DNA of 64,000 nt from NCBI GenBank assembly GCA_014529385.2, contig CM043971.1, forward strand, positions 92,057,340 to 92,121,339, read 5' to 3'. Made by a program: the position numbers and the translations under genes. Positions 45,766-56,121 of this stretch are shown here, piece after piece. Origin of the DNA: Adiantum capillus-veneris. Lineage: Eukaryota > Streptophyta > Polypodiopsida > Polypodiales > Pteridaceae. Below the pieces are notes generated by a model. It saw only the letters and a list, made by a program, of their open reading frames with translations. It ran no database searches and was not told the origin of the DNA. Every line of letters begins with the position of its first letter. The stretch's first letter is position 1.

Positions 45766-47281
45766 TTACAGTTTCCAGACGAGTCTGGAACTCAAGACCT
45801 GTTATTCTATTTCACGTATATTCAAGGACCATTATCACAATCCCTCATTTGTGAGCACCCTTCCCCTATTTCAATAATTAATTTCTTTATTTTGTATTTC
45901 CTTAAATGATACCCATCTATCAATAAAAATATTACCATTTTTAAAATTCAAACCATCTTTTTGTTGAATCTGTGTGATAGGTACATGTATTTTAGGTGAC
46001 CTCCTTGGGTTGTGGGCTTAATGAATTTGAGTGACACCTTGATCATATCCCTATAATTCGGTTAGGGATCTAAAATGGGGAAGGGAATGGTCCCTCAGTG
46101 ATCATTCCCTAGAATGCAGGCGACCAATGACAGACCATGTTGGCGACCGACAGAGGCCGACAGCCAACCTTGGGAGCCTGATTCCAGGGGAATGGTCCCC
46201 AAGGGACCATTCTCGTCCGTCACAGGTCCAGGGTAGGGGGGTCGACTGCTGAAGATTGAAGCGTGTGCAAAGGACACCCCTACGCTGACAGTACACTACG
46301 TAGACAGGCAGATTACGGAGGCATGGATTGGCTGCATGAAGAATATTTCCGTGCGCTGACGTGGGGAACGGTGGTTAATATTCCCACTGCTGATGTGCAA
46401 CTCAATCATTTGAAACCTTGAACTTCATTTGCACGTTGATGTGGCACCCATCCAACGTTTGCAAGAGAGGATTTTGCAGGAGAAAGGACGATAGATGCAC
46501 GGCCAAGATGCGCTGCCCCAAGACCCTGGACTCTGACGGAAGCTATGCAATTTAGGAAATAAAGCACTTCTTGATCATATCCTTATAATTCGTTTACAGC
46601 TCTTATATAGCAGAGCAGCACTGTATTTTGGCAACCATTCGATCCATCTCTTTACACCTTATGGCTCATCGATCCCACTCCACATATGCAGCCTCAAGCG
46701 TAACAACTAAGCATCTATTGGTAATTGTTAGCTATCAACTTTGTAGAGCTGAGAAAAGTCGGTGCAAACAAGCTACTAAATAGAACCACCAGCATCATGA
46801 ACCAGTTGTGTTGATCACATGGGCACAATGAGTGGGATAGATAACAAAGGAGAACTATTTATACTGTGTATATTCCTAGGAAGAACTTGGACGGTGATGT
46901 GAGGGTGCTTGGTGAGACCAATCTTTAGTCTTTGCCCTTCAGTGCCTCCTATACTAGTTACATAGCAACAGAACTTGACTCTTTTGGAGATCTTTGGTGA
47001 AGAATTTCCACTTAATAAACTACTAGATATATTCTTGCTACTTAAGTGTTTTGCTCAAGGACCAAGAAAATAACGGTTTTATCGTTTGTAAAGATTAACT
47101 TTGGCGACTTCACTGAACAAAGTGAAGGTTCACATTGGCATTCTGAAAGAAGAAAATGAAAGAAAAGCCAAGTCAGCCAAGGTCGTGAAATGAAAAGACC
47201 CTTCAATTGACAAACTAAGCAAATTAAGATTCCGACTATTAAATAAAACCTGAGAATAAGGAGCTGCAGACATTACATTGC
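45766..47281. other. No gene recognised
   Basis: No domain found. Two hairpins share a GGGAATGGTCC arm: 46083-46109, and 46187-46214 with arms GAATGGTCCC/GGGACCATTC. A word starting CTTGATCATATCC occurs at about 46040 and again at about 46570. Confidence 0.5.
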
Positions 47282-48244
47282 CGCCCGAGCTCCACCCACA
47301 TTGTTCTCTCTCTCTTCAGGCACCCTCGATGTCTCTTACACGGGTGGAAATTACTAGACTCATTCGTCAGGACCTGATCCAATTGGATATCAGAACATGG
47401 ATAGAGCCGCCACAGGAGTTGGGCACGAAGATGGCTTTCTACAAAGAGCATCTTCTCCACCTCAAAGGAGATGGGTTTGTGATTCGACCCAGCTACATGG
47501 ACACACATGTCTCATGGTTTGCGGTGTGCCATTGGTCAGATACGCACATCCTCACATCAGCTAGAGATTGAGACTGATAGACTTAAAGGGATACCAACAG
47601 ACAGCAAGATATGCCGCTTATGCCAGTTAGAGCCAGAGACAGAGCTACATTACATATGTCATTGCACAGTGTACTATGAGATACGGAGACGTTTCCATTG
47701 CTTATTTAGAGTACCAAGCAAATAGAGGCCCTTGGTACCCCTCAAGGGCCTCTATTCGCTTGGTACTCTCTAGGGTCATGAGTTATGAGGATCAGAGATG
47801 TCTTGGGCTATATCTACTCGAGTTACACAGATATAAAGACACTTTATTGGGGAAAGATAGAGAGAAACAGTCCCAAAGTCGGATTACAGATTTCTTTTCA
47901 CTAGATATGGGACTGCCAAACACGCATCATTGCAAAGCTCGGCCCACACTCATTCGACCACTACCGACACTCTCATCGATCGAGCATTGAGCTACGGAGA
48001 TCCAAACGGCCACGATTGAGGAGAGAGGCTACACAACATCCTTGCAGACTACAACAAAGGATTCGAGCCATACTCTCTCGATATCCAGAGTGCAGATGAG
48101 GATGGATTCTAGTAGTAGTGTCTAGTTCTTTTGTACCCAGATATGGTATTAGATTCACCATTTTGTAACAGATTGGTCTCATAGGTCATTTTGGCCTTTT
48201 GAAGACGATAATATAACATTTCATTTCTCTCTCTCTCTTCTCAC
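47282..48244 (+). mobile_element. LINE-B, 5'-truncated 3' end
   Basis: Homologous to the last ~730 coding bases and 3' UTR of LINE-D. The ORF2 C-terminal part shows the LIRQDLIQLD and QELGTKMAFYKEH blocks, a zinc finger (CRLC, H, C) near 47610-47660, a PCNA-type motif QSRITDFF at 47874-47897, and TLIDRAL. Several frameshifts are present. The 3' UTR (about 48132-48225, with GTCTCATAGGTCATTTTGGCC) ends in a short (TC)n. An inverted repeat at 47711-47766 interrupts the coding part. Confidence 0.85.
47711..47766. repeat. 24-bp inverted repeat (hairpin) in LINE-B
   Basis: The arms 47711-47734 and 47743-47766 are complementary except for one position, with an 8-base loop. Intact relatives LINE-D and LINE-E lack it, so it arose in this copy. 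Confidence 0.9.
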
Positions 48245-48791
48245 ATTACACACTCCATCCATCAAGTGGTATCAAAACACTTTTGGAGTGCCTTGAGCTT
48301 TACTTTCAATCGTAGCCTTTTCTAGGTCTACAGAAAGTTGGAAGTCCCAAGGTTCTCCCTATCATACAAAGGCAAACACAGCATTCACTCCTACTATACA
48401 CGAGGGCATGGTGTGACAATGAGATAGTGACAGAGCTTAGCAGATGTCATTCCTTACCTCCCATCTCAAATAAGTAATGAACTATTAAAGAATACATTGC
48501 TCAAATTTTTTGCACCCAACAGAAACCTGTCATTAAATCTCTCCCAATGTTATACAAAAAATTGCTATCCTACAAAGAAATGGGAAGCCAGAAACCAATC
48601 ATACAATGTGTCTAAAGGTGGATGCATCCCTATACATTTGATCTTTGCCTGAACTATTTAAGAAACTAAACTCAGTAGAATTCCCTCAACAGAGCCTTAC
48701 GGCCACTCCGACGAACGAAATTTCCAAAAATTGATAGGCCTACCAAAAAGGCGGACCTCCAGAACAACCTACAGCTACATGGATGGTTTGG
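48245..48791 (-). other. Probable 3' flank of the PGL exon
   Basis: No transposon or open frame recognised. It is the only unique-looking sequence beside the host exon and may hold its 3' UTR on the minus strand. No clear polyadenylation signal was identified. Confidence 0.4.
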
Positions 48792-49016
48792 TTATTGCAG
48801 CTTTTTTGCCGCAGTATAGTTCAATGCAGGGAACTTCTTCGGATCGTCCCACGTGTCAACGACCAAATTTTGTGCTGCTGCCTTGTCTACAAACCAATAC
48901 AGGACACCAGTTGATGGCCTTACCATCTGTGCAGGTAATGCACCAGGAAGAGCCGGTCTTTCCAGAACCCTCTGAATAACTTCCGCCTTTCCAGAGCCCA
49001 CAACAACAAAACAAAC
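48792..49016 (-). CDS. PGL: 6-phosphogluconolactonase, terminal exon
   Basis: Minus-strand exon encoding the C-terminal 74 residues. It begins VCFVVVGSGKAEVIQRVLE, continues PALPGALPAQMVRP and GVLYWFVDKAAAQNL, and ends at TAA (48792-48794). This is the conserved end of plant 6-phosphogluconolactonase, which hydrolyses 6-phosphogluconolactone in the oxidative pentose phosphate pathway. A good splice acceptor precedes it (TTGCCGCAG read on minus, CTGC at 49017-49020), with a pyrimidine-rich tract before it and phase 0 at the junction. The ~25 residues after DKAAA are an unusual tail. No earlier exon was recognised to the right, up to 64000, so either the intron exceeds 15 kb or this is an isolated exon copy. 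Confidence 0.85.
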   Translation of the reverse strand, partial: VCFVVVGSGKAEVIQRVLERPALPGALPAQMVRPSTGVLYWFVDKAAAQNLVVDTWDDPKKFPALNYTAAKKLQ

Positions 49017-49085
49017 CTGCGGCAATAAGCAAAAAATGTTAATACTCTCTCTCTATTAACTGAAAAAACAATGGGAGCATCAACA

Positions 49086-49088
<3 letters not shown>

Positions 49089-49142
<54 letters not shown>
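49089..49142. repeat. (TC)n(AC)n microsatellite
   Basis: About 40 bp of TC followed by AC, directly upstream of the LINE-C tail and 73 bp from the PGL exon. Confidence 0.97.
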
Positions 49143-49143
<1 letters not shown>

Positions 49144-49262
49144 TTAGTACTTTAGTACTAAGGTACCCAGACATTGTAACAGATTCACCATTTTTGTATC
49201 AGTTTGGTCTCATAGGTCATTCTGGCCTTTTGAAGATGTTTAATATAACATTTCATTTCATT

Positions 49263-49336
<74 letters not shown>
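49143..49336 (+). mobile_element. LINE-C, 3' UTR only
   Basis: Extremely 5'-truncated copy. It starts near CTTAGTACTTTAGTACTAAG, contains the conserved GGTCTCATAGGTCATTCTGG block, and ends in (TC)n (49266-49336). A TC/AC microsatellite precedes it, so microsatellite lies on both sides. It lies in the presumed PGL intron. Confidence 0.85.
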
Positions 49337-49338
<2 letters not shown>

Positions 49339-50272
49339 GTCTCTTTGTTAAAGTTCAGGCATCTCTCTTGGTTCATCGTCCCAGTTTCTCCCAGGGACAG
49401 GTGCTAGGGAATGAGGGCTGTTTTGTGGCTGTGCCCGGCCAGTGTAAGGTAGGTCTCTCCTGTCGGGTGGTATCTAGCCATGTTTAGCCTTTGGTTTTGG
49501 CTCAGTTCCATGGCCTAGTATGTTCCTTTTGCCCCTTAGCAGGTTTCCCCCTTGCAGTTCAGTGCTTTCCCAGAGCGCTAGGGACAGCTGCTCCTCTCTT
49601 GCCCTATTTTACCATTCATTGGGATTTATGACCAGGTCGTGGAGTCTTCTGGCTGGGTTGGGCAGGCTGTGGCAGCACGTATATATGCAGCAGGGGGGCG
49701 CCTATCAGTTGCATGCATTCAAATTTCAGCCCCAGTCCAGGGGCGCCCTCTCATGGGCACCCCAAGAGGGCAGCATGTGGAGCTCTTCTACAGGCAGCCC
49801 TAGTGGTTTTTCTCCAGTGGCCCGAGCGTTTTTCATCACCTTGACCAGTGTTTTACCTGGCACCCACCAGCGTTTTTGGTGGGCAGCCTTGGGGATGTTT
49901 GCAGATGATGGCACGCTTCTTCTGAAGGCGATCTCTTGCTAGGACAGACATGGGCAGCAGATCTTTCCCCTTGTTGTGATCCTCTCAGGGCAGCCTGTCC
50001 CGTGGGACTATCCTCTTGTGTCGGCCTAGGAGAGCAGTGATCCAATTCTCTCTCTTTCCAGTTCTTCCTTTGCCAGGAGATGGATCAATGGTGGGGAGCC
50101 CAGCCCATGTTGTGGCCCTGTCAGTGATCTCGTGTGCAGGACCAGTTGGCAATGTCAATAGCATTCGCAGTTGCATGCACCTCGAGTCTATCCATTGGGC
50201 ATGTCAATTCTATGCCGGACCACCCTTGGTCACTTGTATGAGCAGATTGTTATCAGCATGGAGAGTCTTTCC

Positions 50273-50276
<4 letters not shown>
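49337..50276. other. No gene recognised
   Basis: More GC-rich than its surroundings. A plus-strand frame (49520-49942) ends with a MFADDGTLLLKA stretch that recalls the RT box of plant L1 elements, but nothing around it supports an RT. Confidence 0.4.
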
Positions 50277-50365
<89 letters not shown>

Positions 50366-50366
50366 C
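50277..50366. repeat. (TC)n(GC)n microsatellite
   Basis: TC for about 74 bp (50277-50350), then GC for 16 bp (50351-50366). It precedes LINE-D. Confidence 0.97.
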
Positions 50367-50491
50367 AGCAGCTAGTGTAGTACGGGCACAGCAGGGTACA
50401 ATACAGCGCAGCAGAGCTGACACTGTTAGGGTTCGCGGCAGCAGCAGGAGCCGAGACAGTTGGGGTGCGCGTCAGAGCAGGCTGTTGTACT

Positions 50492-50580
50492 GCGCGAGCA
50501 GGAGCATGCAAGAGCAGCAGCAAGGCAGCGCGAGCAGGAGCAGGCAAGAGCAGCAGCAAGGCAGCGCGAGCAGGAGCAGG
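50492..50580. repeat. 36-bp minisatellite, 2.5 copies
   Basis: Units 50492-50527, 50528-50563 and 50564-50580 of GCGCGAGCAGGAGCA type with one substitution between the first two. Confidence 0.9.
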
Positions 50581-51067
50581 GCGCACACAAAGCTCTCCCA
50601 CTCTGATCGTACGCACACACGCTCTCTCTGCAAGCTCCTCTAGGTGTAGAAAGACTTTCTACACGTAGCAAGTCCCGTCATACGCGCACCCCGGCACCCC
50701 CTTCATCTACTCGTACAAAGTCAAATAGCTCCTACGTTAAAGTTTAAATATTTTTAAGCTTTAAGATAAACTTTTAAGTTTGCCCTATTCTCAGCAAGGC
50801 TCATTTTTTGAAGGGTGACCCTAATCATTCATTTGAAGGGTATATTTTAACTACCCTTCATTAAGCTATATCTAGACAAAAATTAGAAGGGCTACTCAAA
50901 GATTTTTCAAAATTCTATCCTTCTTTCGAAGGGTAAAATATTTTTGCCCTTCACTGAAGGATAAAAGTGCCTCCGAAGGGCATCGAAGCCTTCAAAAATC
51001 AGGCCTGATTCTCAGTCCCTCACCCTAGTACCCTAGTACCCTACCCCACATTTGTGGCTCGGGTTCG

Positions 51068-52221
51068 ATGGATCCGCCTACCGAAGGGGAAGGGCCGGGT
51101 GTAGATAGCTACACCACCCCAAAAAAAACAACAGCTACATTTAAACGGAGAAACAGAGATACTGTACTATCACCAGGATCCTTACGAGTGGGGAAAACCT
51201 CCAGGATACATGATAAGCTAATGATGGAGAAGGTCCAGGTGATGCTCAAATCAGAGCTAAACTATATGAGGGATAACGTCAGGAAGGAAATGCACACGAG
51301 CGCTGAGAGCTACAGGAACTCCATGTATGGAGACATGATGAGAGAACTAAGGAGAGAGATCCGGGAGATACAGAATGAGGAGATTCAGATCTTGAAAACA
51401 GAATTACGAAACCTAATCAAGGCTGAAGTAAATGTAACAGAATGCATTATGCAAAAGAAACTCGATGAGGCAGTAGCAAGTTTTGAAGCATGGAGAACAA
51501 ATATGGAAAAGCACATGGGGGAAAAAGATGCAATAATCAAGGAGCTAAAAGGAGAACTTGCGGCTTGCAAATCTGCAACTAAGGAGAAGGGAGACGACCA
51601 ACCTTCGGTGCTGAAGGAGCTCAAGGACATGAAGGATCAGATGAAAGCTCTACGGGAAGGAGATGAACAGAAATCGAAAACGGCATCTTCATGGGCGGAA
51701 TGACTTTTTAAGACACAAGAAAAGGTTGATGAAGCAGAGAAATCGATTGAGGACGCGAAGAAAGGGAAGGCCCAGATGCCCGAGACCACACCTACCTCCA
51801 CCATTATTAAAATGACCATTGAGGAAGAGCAGAAAAGGAAGAATCGGGCTCTGCATGTGCGGGTCACAGGAGTCAAAGACAAAGAGAATGTAGATGAAGT
51901 GAAGGAACTACTACAACGCATGGGAATCAACCTACTCACACAAGTGCATGGAGAGTGGGCAAGAAAGAAATCGATGAGAAGGGAAATGTAAAGGATAGGG
52001 CACTTATTCTCCGCTTCCCGAATATAGAAATAAGGAAAGAATTTCTAAAGAAGAGGCCAACTCTTAAGAAAACCGGTATTTTCCTGGGAGATGACCTTAC
52101 ATTGGCAAAAGTGGAACACATGCAAGAGTTGATGCCAGAGATCAGGGCAGCAAGAGAAAAGGGAAAAATCGCCTTTTATAGAGGAGGAAAAGTAGTGGTT
52201 TTGGAAAAGCGCTCAGCATGA
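51068..52221 (+). pseudogene. LINE-D ORF1 protein, broken
   Basis: Begins MDPPTEGEGPG. A Lys/Arg-rich start is followed by a long Glu/Lys/Leu helix (about residues 50-200) likely to form a coiled coil. After an in-frame TGA (51701-51703) comes an RRM-like segment (RALHVRVTGVKDKENVDE), then a frameshift near 51950, and a C-terminal domain (ALILRFPNIEIRKEFL, then GIFLGDDLTL and EIRAAREKGKIAFYRG). This layout resembles the Transposase_22-type ORF1p of animal L1, which coats LINE RNA. Plant L1 ORF1 usually has another layout with zinc knuckles. The final TGA overlaps an ATG (ATGA) at 52218-52221. Confidence 0.75.
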
Positions 52222-52248
52222 CGGTGCGAGACCTATGGGGCGACGCTC

Positions 52249-55200
52249 CGGACAGCGGCGTGGAATTGTAATGGATCATATAGGCTAGATGTAGGTGCCT
52301 TTGAAGACAGCTTTAGGGAAAGAGACATAGTTTTCTACTCAAAGACACACCAGATACCGGGACAGCGTATGCCACATGTGAAGGGTTATTTATGGGAAAC
52401 AGCTGGTCGACCAGACAAGAGATCTCTACGGGGTAGCCGGGGTTCAGGAGGAGTAGCAGTCTTATTTAAAGAGGAGCTGAAACCACTACTACAGATTATC
52501 AGGAAAGATGAGCAAGCAAGGTATATGTGGGTGAGAATTAGAGTCGAGACAGGTAGATTTCTATATATCGCTATATGCTACTTCCCTCCAAGTACATCAG
52601 TCTACTCCTCACCTAAAGGACAGTCCCCTTTCTCCATATTGAATAATGACATATGGGAGTTCTCTAGAGATGGAGACATCGTTCTCTTAGGAGACTTTAA
52701 AGCCAGAACGGCCAACTCTCAAGCAGTATTCTATGATACTTCTGAGGAAATGCTCAAAGAAGTGGATTTATCACAGAGGGGGCTTACTAGAAACTCACAG
52801 GATAAAGAACACACTGAATATGGGAGACATCTCATGGAGATGGCAACCATACATGGTTTGGCCATACTTAATGGTCTAGAGAACTTCCCTTTATCTGGGG
52901 GATTCACATGCTTCCCGCACAGGGATGGGGCCAGTACAGTGGATTATGTTATGACTTCACCGAGCCTTATTTCTAGTATCGAGGACTTTAAGGTGGGACC
53001 CAGACCGGTTGGGATTGCAGTGGATCATGCTCTCTTGACCTTATCAATCTCCTTCCAATACAATGCCTCCCAAGTACAAAGGAAGAAGACACACACAAGA
53101 TATACTTTCACGCCAGAGACTGATTCAGTCTATGTGGAAAAGATCTATAATAGGATGTGGGCAGCCGAGCCAGTATATATTGTAGAGGAGATTACTTCTC
53201 AATTAACAGAGATACTACATGGAGCAGCACAAGAGGCATACCCACATACTCAACCTGATCAGAAAAGAGGATCTGGGAACATGCCTCAAAACAGTTGGTA
53301 TGACGAGGAATGCAAAGAGACGAAAACCCAGGTCCAGAAAGAGCTTACACTGGGGATCATCACATATAAGCAGTCTCGGATTGCTCTTCGGCGTATAGTA
53401 CGCCGCAAGAAAAGGGCATTTTTAGCCAAACTGGAGAAGGATTTATATCAGCTCTTCTTGAGTCAAGACTCACATGAGGCCTGGCGCTTATTTCACGAGC
53501 ACTCACCACCTCCGACGATTACTTCTCCTGAGATTTGAGGTCAATATGTAACATCATTATATATGGTATCTGGACAGCCTCCATTACCAGATCCGCTAGA
53601 GCCATGCCCTGCTACTAGTACTTTCTTTACTACGGAAATGGTGAAAAAAGCCATTGATAAAATGAAGACAAGAAGAGCATATGATCATGATGGTTTAGTA
53701 GCAGAACATCTGATCCATGCCAAGGATCTACTTTCAGAAGTCCTTGCTCGTCTGTTTAATCGGGTCATGTGTGAAGGATTACCTGAATCTTGGAAATTAT
53801 CTACTATCGTACCTATTTTCAAGTCAGGGGATCCTATGATACCCGGGAACTACCGTACCATTATGGTAGGTCACACATTGACCCGACTGTACGCATCCAT
53901 TCTTGAACAAAAATTGAGTAGATGGGCAGAGAATGAGGGCATAAGGGCAACAGGACAAGCTGGATTCAAGAGGGGTTATTCCACTCTAGATCATATTCTT
54001 ACACTCAGAGCCATTATTAAGGAAGGAAGAGCAAGCGGGAGAAGGATGTATTGTTGCTTTGTGGATTTCCGGAAATCTTTTGATACAGTACCAAGGGCAA
54101 GATTGATGCGTAGGATGCAAGAGTTAGGGGTCCCCAAAGAGATTATTTGGGGGATCATGGCCTTATACGGGTCAGTAACTGGTTATGTACGTACTCCAGA
54201 AGGGGATTCCGACAATGTTCATTCCACCGTTGGAGTAAAGTAGGGATGCCCACTGTCCCCTACTTTATATGGTATGTACATAGATGAGGTATCAGATTAC
54301 ATTGATTCAGAGGGTGACAGAGGTGCTCAACTTGCAGGGTCATGGATCCCTTTGTTGTTGTATGCAGATGATATTGTATTGATAGCAGAATCACCAGATG
54401 GAATGCAGAGGCAGCTAGATGCATTACATAAATTCGCGGAGGACAGTGAACTGTCGGTAAACTTGGGTAAAACCAAAGTTATGGTGTTTAACACCACACC
54501 GCAGTGGGTTAGGAGATCGGCACCTACATTTGCATATGGCCAGGATACAGTAGAGTACACAGAGGAATACACATACCTTGGTGTGGTATTTGCAGGACCG
54601 AAGTTTATTCTTAAGAAAGCAGCGGATGCTAGATTGTCCTGAGCCTCTGCGGCCTTGGGAGGGTTGGAGAGGATGTGTTCACAAGTGCAGTTTCAGGAAC
54701 CATGAACAAAACTTTGGCTCTTTGATATTGTGGTGGCTTCGGCTATGCTTTATGGGGTCCAGATTTGGGGACCATCTGTGGATCAGGATAATTGGAAGTC
54801 AATGGAGAGACCTTTGGTATCTATGATTTCCCGAATGATTAGAGCCAAGGCCTCCGTACCACACGCGATTACCCGAGCGGAACTAGTTGCCCCTCCGATA
54901 GAAATTGAAGCTCTTACCAGATCAGTGTCCTTTATACATGGTTTGTGGGATACAAATAATTGCCGATATACTAGACTGGCCCTCGAATCCTCTTGACAAT
55001 TAGCAATGAAAGGGGATACATCATGTTGGTATGCGCAAATGTCCTCGTGGTTTCAGAGACACGGGTTCAATATGGAAAGATTACCCCCCTTCCAATACTC
55101 TATTGAGGCTCCATCAAAGGCAATTACACGAACGGAGATTAATAAAATCATCCGTCGAGATCTTATACAGTTGGATACTAAGAGGACATGGGTAGACCCT

Positions 55201-55863
55201 ACACAAGAATTGGGCACGAAGATGGCCGATTACAAAGAAAACTTCCTACAGCTATCTGAAGATGGATTTGTGATTTTCCCCAGCTACATGGATACCCACC
55301 TGTCTCATGGTTTGAGATGTGCTATTGGTCAGATTCGTACATCCTCACACGAGTTGGAAATTGAATTTGGCAGATTTAGGGGAATCCCACCTGAGAGCAG
55401 AATTTGCAAGTTATGCGGAATGGAGCCGAAGACGGAATTACACTACATATGCCATTGCACCGTATACTATGAGATACGTGGGCGTTTCCATTGCCTATTT
55501 AAAGAAGGCTTTGGACCTCTAGATAGAGTCATGCAATACCAAGATCAAAGATGCTTAGGCTTGTACCTACTAGAACTACATCGACACAGGGATAATCTAA
55601 TGAGAAGACAAAGAGCACTACCGCCTCAAAGGCAGATCACAGATTTCTTCGGATCGAGAGAAGCAGGAGTAGAAGGAGAAGCAAGAGGCCAGCAGCCAGC
55701 ACAAAGGAGTACCCACATTCATACCAAAGGCACCCTCATTGACAGGGCGATTGAGGTTAGGAAATCGAGACGACCACGACCGAGATGCAGAAGCACACTT
55801 CACCGGAGGAGACTACAACAAAGGATTAGAAGCATTCTAGCCAGACACCCAGAATGCTCCTAA
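52249..55863 (+). pseudogene. LINE-D ORF2: endonuclease, RT, zinc finger, PIP-like motif
   Basis: One frame over 3.6 kb with five stops (53536, 54241, 54640, 54703, 54994) and no net frameshift. Endonuclease: AWNCNGSYR, FYSKTHQ (the usual Glu of the ETH motif is Lys), LLGDF, STVDYV and VDHALL. RT: KSGDPMIPGNYRTI, FVDFRKSFDTVPR, GCPLSP right after the TAG, and the catalytic LLYADDIVL, which is intact. C-terminus: a CX2CX8HX4C finger near 55410-55455 (CKLC, H, C), then QRQITDFF (55627-55650), a perfect PCNA-binding consensus, then GTLIDRAIE and an Arg-rich tail. The RT boxes are unlike the plant-type L1 at 60419-64000. The clade was not determined. Confidence 0.85.
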
Positions 55864-56031
55864 GAAGTTTATTTATTACTTTGTATTTAGTCTTTCACAT
55901 TTATTTTCACACTTTCACACTTTTCACACTTAGTACTAAGATACCCAGACATTGTAACAGATTCACCACTTTTGTATCAGTTTGGTCTCATAGGTCATTC
56001 TGGCCTTTTGAAGACGTTAATATAATATTTC

Positions 56032-56113
<82 letters not shown>

Positions 56114-56121
56114 GCGCTTTC

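Larger units (their letters stand above)
50367..56108 (+). mobile_element. LINE-D, near full-length TC-tailed LINE
   Basis: Plus-strand LINE with ORF1 (51068-52221), ORF2 (52249-55863), a 3' UTR (about 55930-56034) and a (TC)n end (56035-56108). The exact 5' end is not known; the left limit is set at the end of the upstream (TC)n(GC)n tract. Region 50367-51067 would be the 5' UTR, with a minisatellite and GAAGGGTA words. The element therefore appears to sit between two TC tracts. LINE-E follows at once after the (TC)n. Confidence 0.8.

Noticed and set aside
46036-46610. Repeated CTTGATCATATCC words as LTRs
   Set aside because: Only about 30 bases are shared, with no terminal TG/CA, primer site or target duplication.
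49520-49942. Possible plant L1 RT fragment (MFADDGTLLLKA)
   Set aside because: Only this one box fits; no other RT block is found in any frame nearby, so a chance match is likely.
52218-52275. ORF2 of LINE-D starting at the ATG that overlaps the ORF1 stop
   Set aside because: That frame ends after about 17 codons; the endonuclease is in another frame and LINE-E shows its ATG at 56336.
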